DNA of 64,000 nt, from NCBI RefSeq assembly GCF_009834805.1, contig NZ_WVHO01000011.1:62001-126000 (forward strand), given 5' to 3'. Made by a program: the position numbers and the translations under genes. The notes beneath the pieces were generated by a model that was not told where the DNA came from, did no database searches, and worked only from the letters and a program-made list of their open reading frames with translations. This stretch comes from Saccharibacter sp. 17.LH.SD. Lineage in GTDB: Bacteria; Pseudomonadota; Alphaproteobacteria; Acetobacterales; Acetobacteraceae. Of this stretch, positions 58,307 through 64,000 are shown piece by piece. How positions within the stretch are numbered: the stretch's first letter is position 1; each line of letters begins with the position of its first letter.

Positions 58307-59724
58307 ATATTCTGGCCAGAAAAAACAGGGAAGATTACCCGGAAAGTTGTGCCTGACGATGAGGTCTCCGTAACATTCGACTCAATATCCAACACAGCAT
58401 TATGTAACCGCACAATCGCCGCAACAAGACTAAGGCCAAGCCCACTTCCCGGTATATGCCGACTTTTATCAGCACGATAAAAACGGCCCAACACAGCGTC
58501 TCTATCCTCAGCCGCGATACCGATTCCCGTATCACTGACTTCAAGAAACACACGGTCATCATGACGCACCCCAACGGCAATGCGAATCCATCCCCCTTTC
58601 CGGGTGAACTTGATGGCATTGTCGAGAAGGTTTGCAAGAATCTCGCCTAATAAATCAACATCCCCAAAAATCGGGGTCGTGACCTCATCCCCTGTCACAT
58701 CAACGGCAATCCCCCGATCCTCAGCAATAGGCTCATACAAATCAACCAAATCCGCCACCAGCGGCCCTAGTGCCATCGCCGAAAATCCAGCACGCCGTTG
58801 ACCACTCTCAATTTCGCCTATCCGTAATATTGCCGTTATGATCGAAAAGCACTGTTCAAGGTCACGTCGGCACTGCCCAAGCATTTTATCCAGCTGCTCT
58901 CCCTGCTGCACTGGAAGGGAAGAGGATAGCCCTGCGGTTCTATCCAACCGCGCTTGAACGCGCGCTAAAGGGGTGCGCAAATCATGAGCAATGTCATTAC
59001 CAACATCCCTCATTTCACCCATTAATTGCTCCAGACGATCAAGCATATGATTGACCGACACGGACAACTTTACCAAGCTGTCATTACCACGCCCAACCGG
59101 GAGACGTTCATGGACATCTCCTTTCATAATTCTCTCAATAGCTTGATGAATATTTTGCACTCTTGCCAATGCGCGTTGACTTAAGAAAATTCCTGCAATT
59201 AACGCAAAAACCACGACAGGTAAGACAGATAGCAGAGCAACGTGCCACGCAATAAAACGCATTTCATCAGCCAAATGCTGAGAACGTGCCAATACTAAAA
59301 TACGGTCATTTTGCGATTTGGGCCCTAAGACTTCTACGGCCAGAAATCGCATTTCTACTTGCGATCCATCTGGCAGCTTCATTGGAAGCGACTGCATCTC
59401 CGAAGTGAGGCGTAACCCAGGCGGCCATTTCCGAATATCGCCCGCAATATGATTATGGTTGCGGTCAAACAACGCGGCACCATTCAAGATAACACGTAAT
59501 TCATTCGTGCTTCTCTCCTGGAGCTTTACCTCAAGCGCCTTAGGCTCCTCCTGAACAAGCACAGCAGCTGATCGATGCAACAAACTACTTGCTCGCAACT
59601 GCTCGTAAGCGCTCATCTGCCCATAAAGCAACACGAGCTGCAGCCCCATGCCCAGTACAATAACCGCAACTAAAGCTAATGTTAGACGAAATGTCGCTGT
59701 ACGAAATAAATCAATCCGGAACAC
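58297..59724 (-). CDS. Sensor histidine kinase
   Basis: 475 aa. Helix 1 is residues 12-35 and helix 2 about 158-182, with a 120-residue periplasmic sensor between. A HAMP linker follows (ALARVQNIHQAIERIMKGDVHERLP). The HisKA motif is NDIAHDLRTPLARV with phosphoacceptor His247; the ATPase domain has NLLDNAIKFT (N box), DTGIGIA (G1) and GSGLGLSLV (G2). It phosphorylates the response regulator encoded immediately upstream (14-bp overlap). The signal is unknown; the RND operon downstream suggests an envelope or toxic-compound stress. Confidence 0.92.
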   Translation of the reverse strand: MFRIDLFRTATFRLTLALVAVIVLGMGLQLVLLYGQMSAYEQLRASSLLHRSAAVLVQEEPKALEVKLQERSTNELRVILNGAALFDRNHNHIAGDIRKWPPGLRLTSEMQSLPMKLPDGSQVEMRFLAVEVLGPKSQNDRILVLARSQHLADEMRFIAWHVALLSVLPVVVFALIAGIFLSQRALARVQNIHQAIERIMKGDVHERLPVGRGNDSLVKLSVSVNHMLDRLEQLMGEMRDVGNDIAHDLRTPLARVQARLDRTAGLSSSLPVQQGEQLDKMLGQCRRDLEQCFSIITAILRIGEIESGQRRAGFSAMALGPLVADLVDLYEPIAEDRGIAVDVTGDEVTTPIFGDVDLLGEILANLLDNAIKFTRKGGWIRIAVGVRHDDRVFLEVSDTGIGIAAEDRDAVLGRFYRADKSRHIPGSGLGLSLVAAIVRLHNAVLDIESNVTETSSSGTTFRVIFPVFSGQNMTL

Positions 59725-60427
59725 GCAAACGGAACCCTACGCCGCGAATACTTTCAATCAAAGGCTCCTCTCCCGGAGCATCAACTTTGCGGCGTAATTT
59801 CCCTATATGTACATCAACAAGATTGGTCTGTGGAATAAAACGATAATTCCACACATCTTCCAAAAGCATCGTACGCGTTAGCACCATATTAGGACGCCGC
59901 ATCATATATTCCAGCAAACGAAATTCTCGCGGCAACAACTCGATATCACGTCCATCACGCTGTGCATGCCGCTCAATCAAATCCATTTCCAGAGGGCCTA
60001 CTCTTAAGGTCGAGCTCCGCCCATGCATAGGACGTCGTAACAATGCCTCTAAGCGCGCCGCCAACTCTTCCATCGCAAACGGCTTTGTTAAATAATCATC
60101 GCCACCGGCTTTTAAACCGCTCACACGATCACCGACGGCAGAGAGTGCAGAGAGCACCAATACAGGCACCGTATATTCTTCTTGGCGTAATGTCTCAAGG
60201 ACACTCAGCCCATCCAACTCCGGCAGCATCCGGTCGACAACGAGAAGATCAAACTGGATCTTCCGAGCCATTTCAAGCCCTTCTGCCCCCGTTTCGGCAC
60301 GATAAACCTCGTAACCACGCCCTTGAAGGTCTGCAATAATTTCTGCGGCAAGACTATCATCATCTTCAACCAGCAATAAACGCATCACATCAGCCTCTCT
60401 CTCACGCATTGCCCTACTCCCGGACAT
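59711..60427 (-). CDS. OmpR/PhoB-family response regulator
   Basis: 238 aa. The receiver domain has LLVEDDDSLAAE (acidic pair), the phosphoacceptor in LLVVDRMLPELDG (Asp65 by this numbering), the switch Ser in VLSALSAV and the lysine in GGDDYLTKPFAMEE. The winged-helix DNA-binding domain ends SIRGVGFRLRVPD. The start is at ATG 60427 because AGGAGGTG, a full Shine-Dalgarno match, is directly upstream; ATG 60385 (MRLLLVEDD) is the shorter family-like alternative. It overlaps the kinase gene, and probably regulates the adjacent RND operon. Confidence 0.92.
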   Translation of the reverse strand: MSGSRAMREREADVMRLLLVEDDDSLAAEIIADLQGRGYEVYRAETGAEGLEMARKIQFDLLVVDRMLPELDGLSVLETLRQEEYTVPVLVLSALSAVGDRVSGLKAGGDDYLTKPFAMEELAARLEALLRRPMHGRSSTLRVGPLEMDLIERHAQRDGRDIELLPREFRLLEYMMRRPNMVLTRTMLLEDVWNYRFIPQTNLVDVHIGKLRRKVDAPGEEPLIESIRGVGFRLRVPD

Positions 60428-60465
60428 CTCACCTCCTGTGGTATTCTCTCTACCGGTCTTTTCCT

Positions 60466-60494
60466 ATTTTACGAAACCAACCAGAATGACTTAA
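60466..60494 (-). promoter_or_regulatory. Candidate promoter of the two-component operon
   Basis: Minus strand TTAAGT (60494-60489) and TAAAAT (60471-60466) are 17 bp apart, about 40 bases before the response regulator start. The -10 is five of six; the -35 is weak. The 200-bp gap also holds a 12-base palindrome AGCATTAATGCT at 60553-60564. Confidence 0.33.
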
Positions 60495-60627
60495 AAAATA
60501 GAGCCTCTTTATTATCTGATTTCCTAGCGCCTAATAAGATGATCACTAATAAAGCATTAATGCTCATACACGAAGTTACATATCTGTATAAAACGCACTA
60601 TTAGGCAGCCAAACCCGTGTTACGACC

Positions 60628-61836
60628 TCATAAAACCCTAGACCGCTCAGCAGCAGCCAAACCCGCAGCCACACCACTGGACCATGCCCATTGGAAATTA
60701 TACCCCCCAAGCCAACCGGTCATATCAACAGCCTCACCAATCGCGTATAGGCCTGGCACCGTCTGAACCTCCATACTGCGTGACGAAAGTTGTCGCGTAT
60801 CAATCCCACCCTTCATCACTTCGGCTTTAGCATACCCCTCAGTGCCACTTGGAATAACCTCCCATTGTGCCAAACGTTCTGCTAGCGTTCTTACAGCCCG
60901 TCCAGGCTGCTCCGCCAAAGGTCGTTTATCCATCATTGACTGTGCCCAATGACGTGCCAATCGTGCGGGCAACGCCTCCATCAAGGCTGCCGCTTGCGCA
61001 CGAGGGCGCCGCTGACACGCAGCTTGCATTTCAGCTAAAATATCATGCCCAGGTAAAAGGTTAATGCGTACCTTCTGACCTGCATCACGATAAGACGAAA
61101 TTTGTAAAATAGCGGGCCCCGATAACCCACGATGGGTAAAGACCATCCCATCCGTAAACTTTACACCCTTTTTCCCCAATGATGTCGTTACGGGAAGCGA
61201 TACTCCAGCCAGGTCAGGAAAAGGCTCGGCCAAGCATAATGGCACAAGAGCTGGGGCCGGCTGAATAATATTAAGTCCAAATTGTTTTGCTATACGTAAC
61301 GATAAGTCACTCGCCCCTAATTTGGGCACGGCTAAACCACCACTGGCGAGAATAACAGTGTGCGCGCTCATTTCTCCATGTGAGGTTTTAATGGAAAAAA
61401 CATGACCGTCATGAGTCACTTGTTGTACAGCATGACGCAAATACCATGTTACATCCCCTGCCCGACATTCGGCTTGAAGCATCGCAACAATCTGACTGGC
61501 TGGCCCGTCACAAAAAAGCTGCCCTGGAGATTTTTCATGCCATGCAATTTTATAATGCTCAACGAGCGCAAGAAAATCTTGAGCCCCATAACGTGCAAAC
61601 GCAGACTGACAAAAGCGTGGATTTAAGGAGTGATACCGCTCCCAACTCGTCTCTAAATGAGTGAAGTTACACCGCCCTCCGCCAGAAATAAGGATTTTTT
61701 TCCCGGGTTCGTCCGCGTGATCCAATAGTGCGACACGTGCACCTTGTTTCCCTGCTACAGACGCCGCCATCATCCCAGCAGCCCCAGCCCCGATCACCAA
61801 CACATCCCATGGCTGAAGGTGCTTTCTATGTACCAT
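60628..61836 (-). CDS. HI0933/YhiN-family FAD-dependent oxidoreductase
   Basis: 402 aa. The N-terminal dinucleotide-binding motif WDVLVIGAGAAGMMAA and the family signature PGKKILISGGGRCNFTH near residue 45 identify the HI0933/YhiN group; a middle beta domain and the C-terminal GEAVDMTGWLGGYNFQWAWSSG (second FAD contact) are present. The family is annotated as NAD(P)/FAD-dependent or aminoacetone-oxidase-like flavoproteins; the true substrate is not established. It is a stand-alone gene 93 bp downstream of the fzlA-like gene, separated from it by a strong terminator. Confidence 0.88.
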   Translation of the reverse strand: MVHRKHLQPWDVLVIGAGAAGMMAASVAGKQGARVALLDHADEPGKKILISGGGRCNFTHLETSWERYHSLNPRFCQSAFARYGAQDFLALVEHYKIAWHEKSPGQLFCDGPASQIVAMLQAECRAGDVTWYLRHAVQQVTHDGHVFSIKTSHGEMSAHTVILASGGLAVPKLGASDLSLRIAKQFGLNIIQPAPALVPLCLAEPFPDLAGVSLPVTTSLGKKGVKFTDGMVFTHRGLSGPAILQISSYRDAGQKVRINLLPGHDILAEMQAACQRRPRAQAAALMEALPARLARHWAQSMMDKRPLAEQPGRAVRTLAERLAQWEVIPSGTEGYAKAEVMKGGIDTRQLSSRSMEVQTVPGLYAIGEAVDMTGWLGGYNFQWAWSSGVAAGLAAAERSRVL

Positions 61837-61857
61837 AGTGATTACTAACCCCGCACG

Positions 61858-61893
61858 AAAAACCCCTGCTCTCTATCGACAAGAGAACAGGGG
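61858..61893 (-). terminator. Rho-independent terminator of the fzlA-like gene
   Basis: Minus strand CCCCTGTTCTCT (61893-61882) and AGAGAGCAGGGG (61874-61863) form a 12-bp stem with one T-G wobble and a 7-base loop, followed by five T. It lies 36 bases past the stop codon. Confidence 0.88.
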
Positions 61894-61929
61894 CGTTCAT
61901 ATACCCAACAACTTACCGTCTCAAATATC

Positions 61930-62598
61930 TTAGAAGTCGAGATCTTTATAGTAAGGCGGGGGCACAATGCCACTCATTTTATCTTCTAACAGTGGACGAA
62001 AGCACGGGCGCGACTTAACCCTCGCATACCAATCACGCACAGACGGCGCATGACGCCAGTTAATATCACCCAAGAAATCCAATGTTGAAAGATGCGCCGC
62101 AGCAGCAAAATCTGCCGCAGATAACGAAGGCCCAGCGAGCCAGTTACGCGTCTCTGCAAGGTATCCAATATAGTCTAAATGAAAGCGTAAGTGCTTATAG
62201 CCATTACGCAATACATTCCCATCAGGATGCCCTTGACCAAAAAGCCGCTTCTCGACCTTCTCACCTAAAAGATTGACTGTCACTTCCTGCTGAAAAAGGC
62301 GATCAAACCAATCTAACAACCGGCGAACTTCAACACGTTCTCCAACCGTCCGTCCAAGCAACAACGTATCGGGATAAACATCCTCAAGATACTCGCAGAT
62401 AACACGTGCTCCTGGCACGACAATTCCGCTATCTTCCACCAAAACAGGGACTTCACCTGCCGGATTAAGAGCATGGAAAGCATCATTTTGCTCCCATACT
62501 TTTTCAACGACTAATTCGCACGGCAAACGCTTCTCACCGAGCAAAAGACGTGCCAAGCGAGATTGCGGAGACAAAGGAAGATGATGCAGTATACGCAT
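61930..62598 (-). CDS. fzlA: FzlA-like FtsZ-binding glutathione S-transferase-fold protein
   Basis: 222 aa. An N-terminal thioredoxin-like domain (ILHHLPLSPQSRLARLLLGEKRL, NPAGEVPVLVEDSG, ICEYLEDVYPD) and an all-helical C-terminal domain make a GST fold. The start resembles FzlA (HHPLSP-type motif) and the tail GIVPPPYYKDLDF matches the C-terminal tail that FzlA needs for division in Caulobacter, as I recall it. FzlA binds FtsZ, curves its filaments and helps activate septal wall synthesis. The location, divergent from minC and minD with an 82-bp gap, supports a division role over detoxification. A plain GST remains possible. Confidence 0.75.
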   Translation of the reverse strand: MRILHHLPLSPQSRLARLLLGEKRLPCELVVEKVWEQNDAFHALNPAGEVPVLVEDSGIVVPGARVICEYLEDVYPDTLLLGRTVGERVEVRRLLDWFDRLFQQEVTVNLLGEKVEKRLFGQGHPDGNVLRNGYKHLRFHLDYIGYLAETRNWLAGPSLSAADFAAAAHLSTLDFLGDINWRHAPSVRDWYARVKSRPCFRPLLEDKMSGIVPPPYYKDLDF

Positions 62599-62654
62599 GG
62601 TCTTCTTCTAAAACACTCTGGGGGTCCAAAACAAGAGACTTCCGGTGACATACC

Positions 62655-62660
62655 TATAAT
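62655..62660 (+). promoter_or_regulatory. Candidate -10 element of minC
   Basis: A perfect TATAAT stands 20 bases before the minC ATG in the 82-bp fzlA-minC gap. No good -35 is found at 16-18 bp upstream, so it would be an activator-dependent or weak promoter. The transcript leader would be short, about 14 bases. Confidence 0.38.
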
Positions 62661-62680
62661 AGAGTGGTAAACGGTGCCTC

Positions 62681-63454
62681 ATGTCTGATTCCTCACCTTC
62701 TCTACAGCCACATAATGGTATCAGCTCTGATCAAGCGATAGACGCAAAGCCTGAGGCCATAACGATTCGTGCGCGCGGACGCTCTTTCCTCGCGCTTATC
62801 TTGTCACCAGAAGCTCCGCTTGAATCTTGGTTGCGGGGGCTAGATGCCCAGATGGTTCGTTCCGCTGGTTTCTTCAACCGGCAGCCCATCATTCTAGACT
62901 TAAGCCTTCTTCAACCAGACGCAGAAGGGCTAGCGCATTTCCAAGATGAGCTTAAAAAGCGAGGAATTCGTCTCATTGGTGTTGAAGGCGGTAATCGTGA
63001 CTGGCCAGCTCTCCAAAACTGGGACTGGCCTGGAAAGCTCAGTGGTGGACGGCCAAGAGGCAATGTTTCTCTTCCAGAGGATTCTCCTGACTCAGTGCCT
63101 CCACAAGAGCACACTGCAGCACTCAAAGATCCCTTAGTCGTCAATGGCCCCGTGCGATCTGGTCAATCAGTGCAGAACCCAGATGGTGATGTTATTATCC
63201 TTGGGGCGGTATCCTCAGGCGCTGAGATCATCGCTGGGGGGTCGATCCACGTTTATGGACCGTTACGAGGCCGTGCAATCGCAGGCGTCGATGGGCGCCC
63301 TCAGTCGCGTATTTTTACAACACGTATGGAAGCCGAGCTTTTAGCGATTGACGGTTTCTATATGGTTTCAGATGAAATCTCTTCCGAATGGCACGGGTTA
63401 CCTACCCAGACTATCCTGGAAGAAGAGAAACTTGTCGTTCATCCCTTTACGTGA
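62681..63454 (+). CDS. minC: Septum site-determining protein MinC
   Basis: 257 aa. The N-terminal domain (about residues 25-105) has ARGRSFLALILSP and the HFQDELKKRGIRLIGVEGG segment of the FtsZ-inhibiting half. After a variable linker, residues about 150-250 form the right-handed beta-helix: VNGPVRSGQSVQNPDGDVIILGAVSSGAEIIAGGSIHVYGPLRGRAIAGVDG, the MinD-binding, dimerising half with the RSGQ motif. MinC blocks FtsZ assembly near the poles. It precedes minD by 177 bp, unusually far for a min operon. Confidence 0.95.
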   Translation: MSDSSPSLQPHNGISSDQAIDAKPEAITIRARGRSFLALILSPEAPLESWLRGLDAQMVRSAGFFNRQPIILDLSLLQPDAEGLAHFQDELKKRGIRLIGVEGGNRDWPALQNWDWPGKLSGGRPRGNVSLPEDSPDSVPPQEHTAALKDPLVVNGPVRSGQSVQNPDGDVIILGAVSSGAEIIAGGSIHVYGPLRGRAIAGVDGRPQSRIFTTRMEAELLAIDGFYMVSDEISSEWHGLPTQTILEEEKLVVHPFT

Positions 63455-63483
63455 TGATCGATCGTCAATTGGGTCGTAAGAAT

Positions 63484-63526
63484 AATTCTTTTAACCTTTA
63501 TAAAGCTTTTGTCTGTTAAAAGAATT
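63484..63526 (+). terminator. AT-rich inverted repeat between minC and minD
   Basis: AATTCTTTTAAC (63484-63495) and GTTAAAAGAATT (63515-63526) are perfectly complementary over 12 bases with a 19-base spacer, followed by TTCT. It could be a weak terminator or attenuator, or a regulator site, between minC and minD. Confidence 0.45.
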
Positions 63527-63549
63527 TTCTGTTAGAGATGCTTTGTTTA

Positions 63550-63578
63550 TTGACTGTGTGTTGCTATTCCGAAACACT
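63550..63578 (+). promoter_or_regulatory. Candidate minD promoter
   Basis: TTGACT (63550-63555) and AACACT (63573-63578) are 17 bp apart in the minC-minD gap, downstream of the inverted repeat. The -35 is five of six, the -10 only three of six. Confidence 0.28.
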
Positions 63579-63631
63579 CTCCCAGATCGGGCACACGGTT
63601 ACTTGGAAAAATGGAGAGGGTTGAATATTTC

Positions 63632-64000
63632 ATGGCTCAGATAATTGTTGTCACCTCAGGAAAAGGGGGCGTTGGGAAGACGACTACAACCGCGGCATTA
63701 GGGGCAGCCCTAGCACGTAATGGGCAGAACGTGGCCGTCGTGGATTTTGATGTTGGACTACGTAACCTTGATCTTATTATGGGGGCTGAGCGACGCGTTG
63801 TCTTTGACCTCATTAATGTCGTGCAGGGTGATGCTAAACTGAATCAGGCGTTGATCCGTGATAAGCGATGCGAAACGCTCTCAATCCTTCCCGCCTCCCA
63901 AACGCGTGACAAAGATTCTCTGACGGCTGAAGGTGTCAGCCGTGTCATGAGCGAGCTGAGTGAAAAATTCGATTGGATCTTATGCGACAGCCCCGCAGGC
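63632..64000 (+). CDS. minD: Septum site-determining ATPase MinD (partial, N-terminal part)
   Basis: The first 123 codons are in the window and the frame is open to the right edge. MAQIIVVTSGKGGVGKTTTTAALG carries the deviant Walker A motif with the signature lysine, VAVVDFDVGLRNLDLIMG is the switch I-like region and WILCDSPAG begins the Walker B segment. MinD binds the inner membrane in its ATP form and recruits MinC; MinE normally follows. ATG 63632 is the family start; GAGAGGG lies 11 bases upstream, and an in-frame ATG at 63611 is an alternative. Confidence 0.95.
   Translation, partial: MAQIIVVTSGKGGVGKTTTTAALGAALARNGQNVAVVDFDVGLRNLDLIMGAERRVVFDLINVVQGDAKLNQALIRDKRCETLSILPASQTRDKDSLTAEGVSRVMSELSEKFDWILCDSPAG

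Noticed and set aside
1-64000. Search for CRISPR arrays, insertion sequences, prophage, tRNA and rRNA genes
   Set aside because: No regularly spaced repeats, transposases, integrases or terminal inverted repeats were found, and intergenic gaps showed no tRNA-like cloverleaf.

Overview
The window looks like chromosomal DNA of an alphaproteobacterium, most probably a moderate-GC acetic acid bacterium (Acetobacteraceae). The pointers are a CcrM-type GANTC methyltransferase, an FzlA-like glutathione S-transferase-fold protein, a DUF1285/MoxR/DUF58/DUF4159 block, a ribosomal supercluster in alphaproteobacterial order without rpmJ after secY, and a MinCD locus. The genus is an inference and cannot be fixed by eye. 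I see no mobile elements, CRISPR arrays, tRNA or rRNA genes.

Left part (1-13.9 kb): the start of an MsbA-like ABC exporter (cut by the window edge), a CCA-adding enzyme and a DUF1285 protein read leftward. A four-gene rightward operon diverges from them: a MoxR ATPase, a DUF58 protein, a 919-aa BatA-like/DUF4159 protein and a 695-aa VWA-like membrane protein, followed by a secreted ankyrin-repeat protein. A bidirectional terminator separates this from a leftward rnhB-ccrM operon, whose upstream region holds three GANTC sites in 26 bp. A GYF-domain membrane protein and a CsbD-like stress protein follow.

First efflux block (14.2-23.5 kb, rightward): mdtA-mdtB-mdtC and a NodT/OprM-type outer membrane lipoprotein, together a full tripartite RND pump, closed by a strong terminator.

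Ribosomal/RNA polymerase supercluster (23.8-51.8 kb, all leftward): in transcription order rplK-rplA-rplJ-rplL-rpoB-rpoC-rpsL-rpsG-tuf-rpsJ-rplC-rplD-rplW-rplB-rpsS-rplV-rpsC-rplP-rpmC-rpsQ-rplN-rplX-rplE-rpsN-rpsH-rplF-rplR-rpsE-rpmD-rplO-secY-adk-rpsM-rpsK-rpoA-rplQ. Two absences stand out: fusA is missing between rpsG and tuf, and secE-nusG are missing upstream of rplK, where the outer membrane gene of a second RND operon sits instead. Many gene junctions carry stem-loops without a terminator U-tail, several with a run of U in the loop. Several start codons were moved inward from the longest reading frame using Shine-Dalgarno sites and family N-termini.

Right part (51.9-64 kb): a second tripartite RND operon (permease-adaptor-outer membrane factor, leftward), an OmpR/EnvZ-type two-component pair, an HI0933-family flavoprotein, the FzlA-like division protein, and divergently from it minC and the start of minD. 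The latter group is a cell-division locus in which FtsZ-curvature and division-site functions meet.
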